From Aphelenchoides besseyi (lineage: Eukaryota > Nematoda > Chromadorea > Rhabditida > Aphelenchoididae): a stretch of DNA of 64,000 nt. Shown here in pieces: positions 12,201-26,904 of the stretch. The DNA is taken from NCBI GenBank assembly GCA_024699855.1, contig JAMPIQ010000002.1, forward strand, positions 14,136,001 through 14,200,000. Reading direction: 5' to 3'. A program made the position numbers and the translations under genes. Below the pieces are notes generated by a model. That model was not told the origin of the DNA. It saw only the letters and a list, made by a program, of their open reading frames with translations, and did no database searches. The first letter of the stretch is position 1; each line of letters starts with the position of its first letter.

Positions 12201-15130
12201 TTAGACGGTCGGTTGCGGTCCTTTTTTGGTGCTTCACGAACTTGATGCAAAGCGGGTTTTCCCGCACCATCTTCGTTTCCACAGACCGCTTTTTTTTCTT
12301 CCACGTGCCCGTTGATTCAAGAACAACCGAAAGATTTTTTCGGCTCCAGATGCGGACACCGCAAAAATTTTTTACCGAGACCCGAAACCTCGTGAAAAGA
12401 GGCGCCACGAGCAATTTTGCAGAAACCAGCCGCTAGCAAAAGGCGTGTCCCCGTGCTCAATTGAACAAAAACTAGACGTTTTCCACATCATAAGACTGAC
12501 CACCGGCACTGACTGTAACTGTTTATGGTACCGTCAGTTGAAATCCTAGAGAATGAAAGGTGTCGAGAAAGAGAGCGATTAGAGAAACCGGTGGTTTTCG
12601 AAATTGCGAATGACCGTCGTTTGTGTTCAGACGACAAAACCATTGGCCTGAAGTGTCTGATCGGAGGATCGTCATGATCTGCGCACCCCACTACCGGTTT
12701 GTGTATTTTGAAGAAACCCGTTCCAACAACAACTATCCATTCTTGCTTCCTCTGATCCACACCGATTTGTTTTTGCAGTAACTCAAAAACGTTGACGCGA
12801 TTTTGCAGAACATCTCGATCGGAAACGCGTGATGTTCCGCGGATCGTTCTTCTTATCTTCAAATTAGTTTTCTCACGTGTTTTCAACAAGTGCACCGGAC
12901 GAAGCGAGACCGTTTGATCGAAGGTTTCAATTTCGATTAATCAACGTCCAAATGGACTGTTGGATTTGCTGAAGATGAGATTCGAAGAGTGACGACGCAC
13001 GAAAATTTTCGTTCGCAGCTACTGATCGTGTGATCATTGAAACGCGCGATCGTCTCGCCTTTTTTGTTGTCGGATAACCGTCTTCACGTGTTCGGATCGA
13101 AAAGAGTTGCATGTCAGCTCTTGAGTTGTGCGTTCGTGCAAAAGCGCAGAGTGACCAAAAGAGAGTTCTTCTCGTTGGTCGTTTCTCTGCGCACTGGCGC
13201 GTCGCTTTTGCTCGATGGCGTTCGAAAAATCGTGTGTGATGAATTTGGAAGTTAGTTTGTGAATGAAAGTGGACGGACAGCTTTCGAGAATCCGCGATCT
13301 CGAAAAATTTCGATCGTGATACCAACACGTCGACTTCTCTTCTGTAAATGTTCTTTCGATTACTCGTGACGTTCACACCTTTTATTGTCTTTTCTTGATT
13401 GTCTTTAAGTTATTTAATGTCATCCGTTTCCTCGGCATTTGTTTCTCGAGAACTCTCTTCCGACAATGTTCATTGAGGTTCTTCTTCTTCATTGTCCCAC
13501 TGTCATCAGATGCATTGCTTTCTAATGAAACGACAACGCTGTCGATTGTAGACATTTTCATATGGTTGTCGACGAACAATGAAAGAAATGAAAAGGAGAA
13601 TTTGGGCGAAGGAGCGACTTCACGATGCGTCGTCTGAGCGCTTCGTGTCTTCGGCGTCTCTTTTCGAATACCCGACCACCGGAATGCTTCGAAATCAATC
13701 GATCAATCGTTGCATAACACACGAATTTTACAATTTGCATGATACTCGCACACTTTCGGTGAGAATCTTGATCATACGCTTTCTTAGATGGTGGATTTTA
13801 AAATCGCTCAAATCGATGTCTCGCACGTATCATCCCCACCGGCAAGCCGGTTTTCCACATCTTGCGCGTTCTCCGTCGGCACGCCGTTTTCGTCTGTTGA
13901 TGATCTTCCATCGATTCGTCTGCGTATTTCAGCTTCCCATTGTATTTGAACTTCAAGAATTCGAAAGATACATTTTGGTTGTTTATCCACTTTTGTACGT
14001 TGGTTTGTCCGAAGCAGTTCACTACCAGGTGTTGAGCTCTTTTGGCTCTACATAATCTAGATACCAAATTTTGTGTTTCTCTACATCCAAAACCTTCACG
14101 AGAATTGAAATTTTCAATATCCGCAAATCTACGAAGATTTGTGGCTTTGATCAGCCGCAGAGATAAGCTGACTGAACCGAATTTATTCCTCAAAGCCTCG
14201 AAACCTTACGCACTTTTTCAAATAACTTCTCGCATTTTTGTTTTTTTGAGTGTTATCCACCTGTTTTCTCGATTGAATTCATTGATTTTGACATAATCGA
14301 CAAAATGGCTCATGCGATAAAAGTTCTCTTTGTGCTACGATCTGATGCTTCGTGTCATGAGTGTGAAAACTTTTCACTCAAACATCTTGCGAAATGCGCC
14401 CCACCGATCGCGACCGACTTTTATCTGCGGATGTCTCGGTCACTCTCGACGAGTGTACTCGTACCGGGCAAGAAAAAGGCGGAGCCGGTTCGTGCACCCC
14501 CAAAAAACGCACTTGTCCGTGGCGGTAATTTTTTTCCTGTCACTACTGACCCACACGATCTACGGATCAGTCACAACGTTCTTCTGTCTAAATTCCCACA
14601 GCCTAATGATTATATTGAGCGTCAATACAGTCTGATGTTTTAATAGTTTCTTTTTGTCGCTCATTTGGAAAGCTTTTTGCACAGTTACGGAAAAGTTCTA
14701 CGTCTTCAACTTCGATCTATTGGCGATTATAATCCTATTAGAGATCTCAAACATGCGAATCCCGACTTCATTGGCCGCAAATGAGTTCGTCGCCGTCTTT
14801 TTTCGTTTGTTTCGGTTCATCCGCGCCAACGCGCAGTGCGGTGGTAACTGCTCGTGCTATTCGATTTGCGTGTGCCGGTCGAATTTTGTTTATGCCGAGC
14901 GATGAGGTCGCGGCATATGATCGTGTTGAGAGGAGCCAATAAAAACTGTGGTCCCCAACACTAATCGCTCGAACATTTCTGTCGTTCAATTGTTTCGTTT
15001 TGGTCGCTCTTTGTGCTCGTTTATCTTCCTGAGTTCCCGTTTGTCTCTGAACGGGTGTTCGTTTTCACAAGTTCCGGACTCTTGATCTCGGCATTTTCGT
15101 TCTCAAATTCACAACAAATTTACCATTTGA
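6250..15130. other. Long stretch without a convincing gene
   Basis: About 8.9 kb between the astacin and NLK genes. Frames of 60-158 codons are present on both strands, but they overlap each other, lack splice-linked continuations and match no family I know. No tRNA, rRNA or clear transposon was found. Around 6621 there is an AATAAA that may end the astacin transcript. The 3' part may include 5' non-coding exons or regulatory DNA of the NLK gene. Confidence 0.5.
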
Positions 15131-15181
15131 TTGCTCAATGCTCCATTAACATGTGATCTAAACGAGTTTATGCAATTGCAG

Positions 15182-15448
15182 TTTTACACGGTTCTCGTTT
15201 GCAATATCCGAGTCTTCGCGATTCTTCTACTACGTGGACAAATGTTCCACGAGTTCGATTACAACCAACGATCGACAATCATTCCACATACGCAAATAGG
15301 GGAATCTCCACGGATCGTCGTTTAGATGCGAATCATGCGTTCACACAAACGATGAACGATCGTGGATCGTATTCAAAATGGACGGAAATTGGAAACTACG
15401 GACTCAATCACGAGACCGTTTTTCGTGGTCAGAAGCATCCGAAATTGG
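15182..15448 (+). CDS. Possible upstream exon of the NLK gene
   Basis: An open stretch follows an acceptor-like TTGCAG (ends 15181) and ends at a donor-like G|GTAAAA. The peptide is polar and rich in Asn, Thr and Arg (for example NHSTYANRG and GSYSKWTEIGNYG) and looks more protein-like than its neighbours. Its end phase joins in frame to the acceptor at 15703-15708, just before the NLK start, through a 260-nt intron. An in-frame ATG lies at 15352. If used, it would lengthen the NLK N-terminus, which is variable in this family. It could equally belong to an unrelated gene or be untranslated. Confidence 0.3.
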
Positions 15449-15719
15449 GTAAAAATTGAGTGCAAAGGCAATTGGAGTGAAGGTTATGAGTTATAAATCA
15501 AATGATTGTTTTTGCAAACTTAGAATTACTCATACACTTCCACACCCAAATGTTTTTTCATCGTGATTCACACGAACGATTAGAACTTTTCTTTTGGAGT
15601 AAATTAATGCATTTTTGAAATTGAAAATTAGAGGTTGTAATTTGTTTAGATCGTGTATTTAGACGTGTTTTTGCCTTTATTTTTGTTCGTTAATCTATTT
15701 AGTTTTAGAGCTCCAGAGC

Positions 15720-18378
<2,659 letters not shown>

Positions 18379-19350
18379 TCGAAGTGATTGGTTGAACACT
18401 TACAATATATTTGAGCATTCTCTCATTTTTTCATCATTTTATTTGTCTTTCTATTGTTGATTACGTGTTTTTACACTTTTTCTGCCTAACTCAAGTCTTT
18501 CGATTTGGCCTTTTGCTTTTTGTGTGAAACTGCCAAAATTTGTGCTTAGTCGATTGTTTTGTACATACGTTCAGAAATAACCGAACCCAAAATGAGGAGA
18601 ACACCATTGAATGTATTTAACTGTTTTCCAATTTTAACTTAAACTGTTTCCTACGCCTCTTAAGATGTGTTCTTTCATATTTTAGTCATTTTTATTTTAT
18701 CCTCATACCACATAATGCTCCTTAAGTGCTTGTCCAAGCACTCGTATTGGAGTCTTTCAAAACCGTCTGATTCTATCGGTATTTGGTGCGTAAATGCAAT
18801 TATGTCCATTCTTTTTAATATCAATAATTTAATGCAAAATAAACATTGAGAATTGGACTACTCGTGTGTTTCAACGATATACTTTACCTTAACAGAACTC
18901 ATTGAATTGGACGATAGTTGTCTTTAGAAGATGAGGATACGAGTTGTAGATGAGATGGACGATTAGGGAAACACGCTTTTTGGAATATCTTTCCATCTAT
19001 TGACGAACTCACGAATAACAATCGAGAAAAACAACGAACAGTTAAAAAACACATACCTGAAGTTTATGCCGCAAAATATTTAAACAACTTCTAATGCACG
19101 GGTCTTGATCTTCGGTTGTTGTGCATAAACTTCTAGACTGAACGAAGAGCTTGACAATTCACTTTGACAACTCGGTTCGGTGTCTCGTAGAGAATTTGTT
19201 GAAATGTTCGATTAGCTTGTGACGTAGCATTTTTGGAGAACATTTGTCGGTGGATTTGTGTCGTGTAACTGAGACGTTGCTTCGAGGAATGTTTTCTCGT
19301 TTACCGAAAATTTTATCTGCATATTCTGATTTGTAAATTCATTCTCGATT
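18379..19350. other. NLK 3' region and intergenic DNA upstream of the TMF1-like gene
   Basis: T-rich sequence follows the NLK stop, with a canonical AATAAA at 18838-18843 that would give a 3' UTR of about 480 nt. The remaining 500 bases up to the TMF1-like ATG have no ORF worth reporting and no acceptor close to that ATG. Confidence 0.5.
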
Positions 19351-21734
19351 ATGTCTTTGTCGTGGGCTAACAAGTTGGCCAAAAATGCGCTGTTGAACGC
19401 ACAAAAGCGAATCGATCATGTGTTGGATATAAAAGAAGAGAACTCCGAAGAACAACGGGACTACGAGTCGGATGGAACCGAACCCAACGAATCGGTCGAC
19501 TTGAATAGAAGTCGTGAGAATTCGTCGACAGACGGGGATGCGGCAAATACATCGCACGAAGTTGGTTTCTATTTTGCATTAACTTGAACTAACTTGACGT
19601 TTAGACGTTGCTGGAACGTCCTATTGATACGAAGGACTCTCATCTAATTGAGGTCGATCTTTCTGTTCCCGAATCTTCGGGTTGGGACGTTTCTCCGGTT
19701 GGCTTGAATGAAGTAAGAGTGCTCGTCGAGATTGTTACATAAATTTATTTTATAGGAAATTGTGGAAGCTGAACCGAATCCAATTCGTGATGCTCACGAT
19801 CAACACGACTCTTCGCTAATTCATTATTCTCCATCGTCTTCCAATTCTCCGGACGAAGCAGAGGTCCATCAATGCAGCACATCAACGAGCAACCATTTCG
19901 ATTTGTCGTTGATTCATGTGGACCCAGTGGTAAATTTAATTTCTATCTTTAATTCCTCCTTTTTGACAGGATTCAAATGAACATCGCAGTTTGAACGAGA
20001 GATCGCATTGCGATCGTGAACGACACGAAGACGTGGTAACAGTTGCCTCCAGTGATATTGTCGTAATCAAGAATGTAGACGATTGGTAAGAACTTTCAAA
20101 TACTGAGAATTAGTCGATATCTTAGGTCCGTGGCCAGTGGTAGTCATAAGAGAGCAGGAAGCGATCAAATCTCGCTGAGTGCATCGGTGTCGAATACAAA
20201 AAACGGCGACGACGATTCACTACACGACAAACTCATGACTCTGGAAGCGATGCTCAAACATCGCGATCAACGAATAGAAGAATTGAGTAGATTGAACGAG
20301 AATCTCAAATCGCAGAACACGACATTGGCCCAACGAAATAAGCAAATGAACAACAAGTTGGTTTTTCGTTCCAATTTCTGTATTCAATTTGATTGTTCAG
20401 GTTGACAGTCGAATCGAAATTGCAAAAACAGTTGACTGAAAAGGACAACGAAATGCGCGACTTAATGAACGAAGGTGATTTCTGTTAGACGATTCTTAAC
20501 GAAAGTTTTTAGGTAAAAACTTGTCCGTTCAAATTGCAAAACAAACCAAAGAACTGAAACGCTTACGAGACATCGAAAAGACCTACGAATCAACGAATCA
20601 GAAGCTCATCGAATCGACTGAAGAACTCAAACAGCGAACTGAATTGGAGTTACAGTTAAGTGGTTAGTTGGAACTCGACTGTCGAATTATGATAAGAACA
20701 CTTTAGGTCAATTGAAAAAACTTCAGATACGATTGGCCGAAAAGGAAGAAGAAATCAGCGCAATTCGAGAAACAATCGATCAGAAACAAGAAGTTGCTGA
20801 TGATTTGCGCATGAGTGAACAGCGATGTCAAAATCAGAAGATGCAAATCGCCAAACTGGAACAGCGAATAGACGACCTCATGGCCGCACAACGCGCATCA
20901 GCAGAGCAAATCGCATTTTGTAAGTTGTATCGACTTGCAATCTTCAACCTTGTGTTTAGCAAATGCTCCGTTATTGTCGACTATCGATGAGCTGGAGAAC
21001 AAACTCCGCGAGAATGAAGCTGAGAAGTACGTGTTGCAAAAGAAGATTCGATTTGCGGAAGAGAACGCCGAAGCCACGTCCAAAAAATCGGTCGACGAAA
21101 TCAACAACTTGAAACAGCAGTTGACAACGTTGAGAACTTCGAATACAACAGCGCAAGAGAAAATTCGACGAATCAAAACGTAAAAATTTTTGTTGGATAC
21201 CAATCGAAAAAGTTTCTTTCAGTGATTACGACGAACTTCAGGATCAGCACAACAAATCCAAAGAGCTGTTGGCCTCCGTTGAAAGTTCGCTGTTGAGCGA
21301 AATCGCTGCGTTGAAGGAAGCGGTCAATAAGAAGGTTTATTTTACTGATGTTGTTTGAAGTTCACTTTACTTTTTAGGATGAAGAAATTGCCGAATTGAA
21401 ACACGAACTTCTTGTTGCAACACAACCGAAAGCCCCCGTAGTTGCTGATACGAATTCTGCCCAAATCCAAAACGATGAGGTTGGTCGGTTTTCAGAATGA
21501 ATTTTGCAATTTAAACTTCAGAATCTGCTTGCGGAAATTCAAGAGTTGGAGCGAGAAAACGAAGGAATCCGACAAAAATTGCAAGAACTTCAACACGCCC
21601 ACGACACACTTCTAGAACTGCACGGCGAGAGTGTTGTTCGAATTCAGGAGCTGGAACAAGAAAACGAAAGCATCAAGATCGTGTGTCGTGAACAAGCATT
21701 GATGGTAGCAGTAATGCAAGAGACTTCAAAGTGA
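19351..21734 (+). CDS. TMF1: TMF1-like Golgi coiled-coil protein, short form
   Basis: Twelve exons (19351-19560, 19605-19712, 19756-19929, 19970-20085, 20126-20356, 20401-20474, 20513-20662, 20707-20919, 20960-21179, 21223-21334, 21378-21479, 21522-21734) total 1923 nt, or 640 residues. The N-terminus pairs a Trp-containing start with KLAKNALLNAQKRIDHVLDI, the signature start of TMF1 (TATA-element modulatory factor, ARA160). Residues about 70-190 are acidic and Ser-rich; from about 210 to the end the protein is coiled coil. The C-terminal block (HAHDTLLELHGESVVRIQELEQE) resembles the Rab6-binding TMF end. TMF tethers vesicles at the Golgi. Human TMF1 is about 1,090 residues, so roughly 450 residues of central coiled coil are missing. 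Introns are 37-52 nt. AATAAA is at 22054-22059. Confidence 0.85.
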
Positions 21735-22020
21735 TCGAAAACGTTGTGATCCTACTCGTCTGTTGGTCGTCAAATTACGTTCTCTCATTAGGCTTTAGTG
21801 TAATTTCTCCTCTGATATTTTTCTGTAACACAGTCGGGTATACTTGGATTACAGTCGGAAACTGGTGACAACTTTCGTGGGCCTTCACTGTAACGTTTTC
21901 TTAGCGGGTTACAACAAAACACAAATCCGAATGCTTTTTATCGTAATTTATTTGGTATTTAGTTGATTGCATAATTATTAACAGGAGCGTATATAAATGC
22001 TATTGTATTTAATACATCTT

Positions 22021-22063
22021 TTGAGTCACTAACAATGTACAGAAGTTGAGGAAAATAAATGTT
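22021..22063. repeat. Copy A of a short dispersed repeat (about 43 bp)
   Basis: The text TCACTAACAATGTACAGAAG and the following AAAATAAAT recur almost unchanged at 26905-26945. Copy B lies directly next to the 3' end of the minus-strand gene at 26959-28359. Copy A may therefore mark a decayed duplicate of that gene's 3' flank, or a shared small element. Both copies contain AATAAA on the plus strand. Confidence 0.75.
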
Positions 22064-22573
22064 CAGAGTTTTAATCAACGATTTTTGATGTTCAATATTT
22101 CATTCGATAGCCTTCTGAAAACACTACAATTCCTGTTTAAAAGACTTGAAACGGTTCACACACGACCGAGTATTTGGGATTCGGAGCAAAAATCTTCAAA
22201 CTCCCAGATATCACATCAGATGTTATTGTGTTGATAGCGGTCTTCAATAACTTTTTACTACGGCTTAAGTTTTACATTTTGACATAAAAAGTTGATAAGA
22301 AAAAGTAACCATCGCCAGGCCACCATCATCATAACTGCGTCTTAGGTTGGAGGGTGTGCACTCAACGAAGTGAGAAAAAGAGAACTTTTTTGTATTGTTC
22401 TTCTTCTCGTTGTTCAATTTGTACTGAAAGTTAAATGGAGAAAAATTAACTTTACTTTCCTTCACATTTTAAGCTTGCAACTAACATCAGTCGAATCCTC
22501 TCGATAAGCTGATTTTAAGGTATATAAATACCAGCCCCGAACTAAGATTGAAACATACACAAAACAATACATC

Positions 22574-22579
22574 TTTATT
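22574..22579 (-). terminator. Polyadenylation signal of the small secreted protein gene
   Basis: Minus-strand AATAAA 14 nt beyond the TGA at 22593-22595. Confidence 0.5.
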
Positions 22580-22592
22580 CTTTCAATTATTC

Positions 22593-23014
22593 TCAACAAA
22601 ATATTGTCAAGGCTAAAGAGACAACGGTCTTGGAAACAAAATCGATTTCACGCGCAACCGAAGGTGCGTGAGTTGTGGCAACGATTGACAGGTCTCGGCA
22701 TTGTTGTGTTATAGCGTGCGACTGGCGTCTGTTTAAGCAGAAGCTATAGTACTGTAATACGGTGTACGACCGCCGGCTAAAATGTCGGAACCAACATACA
22801 ATTTGTATTCGAAGGAACAAACGTGAACGAACTTCAACTGGTTATATATCCGATAATCGTCGGTTCCATTTGAAATTACTATTGAGTAGTTAACACGCCA
22901 AAAACGATACCTTGAGAGCTCTTTTCTCTGTTCACCCTTTTTTCCCATGAGCATTGTAATTAATAAAAGACAGAAAAACAAATGTACCAACATAGCTTGT
23001 TTCGAAATACCACT
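22593..23014 (-). CDS. Small secreted protein, family not recognised
   Basis: Starts at ATG 23014 (an in-frame ATG 15 nt upstream is an alternative). The N-terminus MSGISKQ and the hydrophobic stretch AMLVHLFFCLLLITMLMG form a strong signal peptide. The mature part has KKGEQRKE, one NGT glycosylation sequon and two Tyr-rich stretches. Read straight on, the frame stops at 22733 after about 94 residues. If a 32-nt GT-AG intron (22760-22729) is removed, it continues to a TGA at 22593, giving about 129 residues and two more cysteines. A minus-strand AATAAA lies 14 nt past that stop (22574-22579), which supports the longer model. A 32-nt intron is short even for this genome. Confidence 0.45.
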
Positions 23015-23073
23015 CATAACCTTTAGCAAACAGCCAACTAACTACTACACAATATACATGACGAATTTGACGT

Positions 23074-23292
23074 TTGAGTTTCATGCGGATTCAACGCAAC
23101 AATATCGCTGTTGCATCTAACGCTTCTATTCCAACATGCCAACAAGATGACAACCGAGCACTCTTTTCATTCTTTGCATTGATCCTCCTGATGTTCGTCA
23201 ACTCTGTAGTAGTCCAAAGTCTCTTCTTGGTGTTCTTAATCATTTCATTTGTAACTTGTCTTGTTGTTATTAACGCCATACTATGTAGGTAG
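23074..23292 (+). CDS. Weak candidate: small protein with two hydrophobic segments
   Basis: A 72-codon frame with a polar N-terminus and two adjacent hydrophobic runs (ALFSFFALILLMFVNSV and LFLVFLIISFVTCLVVI) that could be a hairpin membrane protein. No family recognised, no splice links and no nearby polyadenylation signal seen. Hydrophobic frames arise easily in T-rich DNA, so this is listed only as a possibility. Confidence 0.15.
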   Translation: MSFMRIQRNNIAVASNASIPTCQQDDNRALFSFFALILLMFVNSVVVQSLFLVFLIISFVTCLVVINAILCR

Positions 23293-23989
23293 TTTTGAGT
23301 TCGAATGTTTAGAAACCGAAACAGTCATTAATGTTTGAAGATGGAATTCTCAAGATTATTAGCATGCAATATGTCTGTTTATTAATTGAATTAAGTCAAC
23401 AAACCAAATCCCAGCGGACAATAAAAACGCCGTTGCGGATCGGTTTTTTCCCGTGTAGTTGCATTTTGCTTTCACGGCTCACGAGGAGCACAGTAATACT
23501 TTTTAATGCAGAATTACGTGGTTGTTAGTGCAACAATCTTTTGTGAATGTCAACCCGATTACAGTAATTTGATTACAAACATACCTCTTCATAACACAAA
23601 TTGCAGTTTATAAACACAGATCTTTTCGTTGGTCTTTATGTTTGAATGTTTGGAGCCTATGTAGCGATCATCGTAGGAACTTAAAGTTGTTTAATATCCG
23701 ATTAATCCAAGAAAACGTTGCAATCGGAGTTATAAATGTTAGACGGAACAAACAGCTAAATTTATCAGAGCTGCAAATGAAGTTCATGCGATGGAATGCA
23801 GTTTCAAAGGTGTATAGCAAAAATGACTCTGAAAAAGATGGAACGTCTTGATAGTTGAGATCAAAAGCATCACAACGAAAATCGAAAGCAGTTGTTGTAA
23901 ATCGATATCCGAAGATTGCGTTTCGTTGTCTTAGCGTCGTTTCGCAATCCGTTGCTGACGAATGTGCAAGTGTGAAGCAACTTGCTAGC

Positions 23990-25789
23990 ATGTCTTCAAA
24001 AACGGATGTTAATGAAAACGTAAGTCAATCGTTTGTCCATGTGAGAGACGTCCAACATCTCAATGTTGAAAACTGTGGTTCGAGTCGAATTCAAGGAACA
24101 ATTGGGTCCGGAGTTTGTCACTTGGGGGGCGAAGAAAAACTAAATCGGACAAAGACGCTGATACCTCGGTTTTTGGGTGTTCAGTTTGTGTTTCCTTCTC
24201 TGTGATCGGACGATTGGTCGTGATTTTACCGACTTTTTGTCGTCTCCCACCTCACAGATTTGATCTCTGAACTGTTGAGCGTTTACCGAACGTGGAGCGC
24301 CGTGGATGTGTGAGATGTAGGGAATATCAGTTGACGGACTGTGTAACTTTTCCTCTCCGTCAATAGCAAACCCAGTTTTCCGTGAACAAATGAAGGGCGA
24401 GCATTGTAGTCTTTCTTCATCCACTTAATGGTGGAGGAGGTCTTGGCCGCTTGTTCAACACGTGCGAGCTTTGACTAGACGATTTGATCCTTTCACTAGA
24501 CACTGCATAGCTGTCTAGAACGTTGCTTGTGTTTCAAAATTCGATTTCAGAGCACAGCAGCAGAAACCGATCATTTCATATTCAAACGCAAAATAAAATA
24601 CCGCCAATCCTTACCATGGATTGCGGATTATTCCTTCGATGGACGGTTTTTTTTCAATCACGACAGACGGTCTGTTGAAGTGATCGATGTGCTCTACAGG
24701 AAACAAAGGTAAGTTACAATACTATTCTTTATTATCGTTTCTGTGCTATTCAGAACACTGAACTTCGATTTTTCGGCAGCAACAATCGATGGAAAGCCGT
24801 TTGAAGATGATTTCGGTGTGAAATATTACTGTGCATTTGATCTGGAGACATCACTGGTCTTCTTCATTGGCGACACTACGGGCTATTGTGTGGGAATTGG
24901 AGTCACGAACTTCGAACAGTCGACTGTTGTTATCGGGCAGTCGACTGTTCTTATTGCACAGCCAAATCATTTTTACGATCTTTTCCGCGCTTGCACCTAC
25001 GTACGTTTTTTCCCAAAATCTTACCCAGCCAATTTGGAAGATGGAGGGATCTTAACAGTTTCTGCGAGCCCTGGATATTTTAACTTCGAGATCAAAGTGG
25101 ATGGTCAAAAGCAAATACAAACTACAAAACTAGATTTCTTGCTTGATAAGCTAGTTAGGGCAGTCGATGAAGAATTTGCGTACGAATTGGACGTGAAACA
25201 TACATATAACAACTTCAAAATGACAACATCATCTGTTGAGTTGGACAAATTGTCATTTGGAACTGGCGAGTCGTCTACATATCCAACGATTAATTGGGAG
25301 GCTATCGACTTCAATGTAAGATGCCTTGTTCTGTATATTTTCATTTGTATATTTATAGCATTTTAATTTTTGCTTTATTTGTCGTATTGGAAATCATATT
25401 TTTTATCCCGTCCGCAATCGATTGATAAAAAAAGTTCAATTTATGTCGTTGAATTTGGACACATTGGAGTGGAAGGAGACTGGGATCAAGCTGGATGGTG
25501 CTATTCACGCTATGTCAACTGATGGAGAACGCAGTTTGATCATTTCCGTGAAATGCGTTGATTCCATATACTTTTACCACTTCGTAGTCAAGTAAGTTAG
25601 CCGGTTAGAACGATTTAAAGTTGTGTTTTCAGAAAACCATACTCGCTATCCACTTGTGCTTGGCATAAGTTGAAGAGCTTAATTGATTCACGCCCAGACG
25701 CCTACGACTTCATTCTCAGCAAACTTCCGACGAATTTCAGACCACCGCGTCCTATTGAGCACTTTGTTCCACTTGGTTCTGAACCATGA
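23990..25789 (+). CDS. Repeat-rich protein of 379 residues, possibly a beta-propeller
   Basis: Model: exons 23990-24019, 24551-24708, 24754-25315, 25359-25591 and 25633-25789, total 1140 nt. The first exon encodes only MSSKTDVNEN and joins through a 531-nt intron in phase; the other introns are about 41-45 nt. The protein is built of beta-strand-like repeats with aromatic and Asp/Gly turns (DGRFFFNHDRR, GNHIFYPVRNRL, MSLNLDTLEWKETGIKLDG), as in Kelch or WD-like propellers. The last 50 residues contain SLSTCAWHKL, which fits the elongin-BC box pattern, and then a Leu/Pro-rich tail. It may be a ubiquitin-ligase substrate adaptor; this is inference. Two overlapping AATAAA signals are at 25811-25820. 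It converges on a similar-sized gene at 28359-26959. Confidence 0.6.
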
Positions 25790-26175
25790 GACTCTTTTCT
25801 ACTATACGTAAATAAATAAACTTGTTGTAATAAGTTGTGAAGATAAACCTCGAGTTTGAGATTCCAAAGAAATCGAACGCAACCTGGAAGCAAAACGATC
25901 ATCTCACATGGAATCGAGACAATGGAGACGTACGAAATCTTGTAAATAAAACACCTTCTCAAAGTTAACTGACCAGAGTCATGATGTTTGTTTGTGTTGT
26001 ATAGTTCGGTCGACATGAGAACTGTTGTTTCGATCATCGTTGCATTTCAGTTTCATTAAATTGAGAACTTAAAAGTCTGTCTTTGAGCTCCGTCTGATCG
26101 GTGTCTTCAACTTCAACCGATTTGCTTTCACTACCAGCTACTCACTTTTTAGGTCTTCTCTTTCACTGATTGAGT

Positions 26176-26294
26176 GTGTTCGTCCATATCTCGTTGAATG
26201 CACGCCATCCCGTCCGATCTGGCAAGTTAAGCAACGGTGAGCTTGATTAGTACGTGGATCGGAGACGTCCTTGGAATCTCAAGTGACGAACGCT
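26176..26294 (+). rRNA. rrn5S: 5S ribosomal RNA
   Basis: The stretch GTTGAATGCACGCCATCCCG followed by TCCGATCTGGCAAGTTAAGC is the conserved 5' half of nematode 5S rRNA. The 3' half has GTACGTGGATCGGAGACG, the C-box of the internal Pol III promoter. The ends GTGTTCGTC and GACGAACGC pair to form helix I with one G-U pair. A run of six Ts follows directly (from about 26294), a Pol III terminator. Length is about 119 nt. A few positions differ from the usual consensus (for example GACGTCCTTGG for GACGGCCTGGG), so it may be a variant or ageing dispersed copy. It stands alone between two protein genes, with no spliced-leader gene visible beside it. Confidence 0.93.
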
Positions 26295-26299
26295 TTTTT
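26294..26299 (+). terminator. Pol III T-run terminator of the 5S gene
   Basis: Six consecutive T residues immediately after the 3' end of helix I of the 5S gene. RNA polymerase III stops at runs of four or more Ts. Confidence 0.8.
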
Positions 26300-26904
26300 G
26301 GCATTCAACTTTTAGGTTTATCAGAACTTCACTTTATGACCGCCAGTTACTCAAGAGATTTAAACATCAGTTCGAAGAGTTGCAAAAGTCTCACGAATGT
26401 AATCTTGGAGCTGCGTAGAATAAGACTGAACGCTTAGTTAGTGATGAATGATTACTTTATTTTATTCACGTGCGCAAAAAGCTTTTATTGTACCTTCAGA
26501 TCTGATGTCGAAGAGCTCTTGTTCAATGATATTTACGCACTCAAAAGTCTATTTACGTTTAAGAATACATTTACAAGACGTCAGATGTGCACACAACAAT
26601 TACCGATTGCTCAATTTAGGAGTGAAAATAAATAGCAATGTTATCTTCTATTCAAATTTCTCTACAGTTTCTTCATGGCCGATTACTAATGGCATTGTAC
26701 TAATCGTGATTAGAAATGTTGTAGCAAAGAGTAAACTGATTAAGAAAACAAGAAATTTAACTTCAACCTTTGAATTACGATCTGATTTTTGCGGCTTCTT
26801 CTCCAGTCAGTCAATGGTTTCCTAATACAACTGTTCTATTCAAGGCTTCCACTTGTCTTAGAATCATAAACAAATTTGTGTGGAACTTTATTGAACGTTT
26901 TTTG

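Noticed and set aside
13579..14055. 158-codon plus-strand frame
   Set aside because: It overlaps open frames on the other strand, has no start context, splice links or domain, and its composition follows the local base composition.
23855..24205. Frame containing KIAFRCLSVV, resembling the C-terminus EIAFRCC of the gene at 26959-28359
   Set aside because: The likeness is limited to a few residues. The region is better explained as 5' flank and first exon (MSSKTDVNEN, 23990-24019) of the plus-strand gene, followed by a donor GTAAGT.
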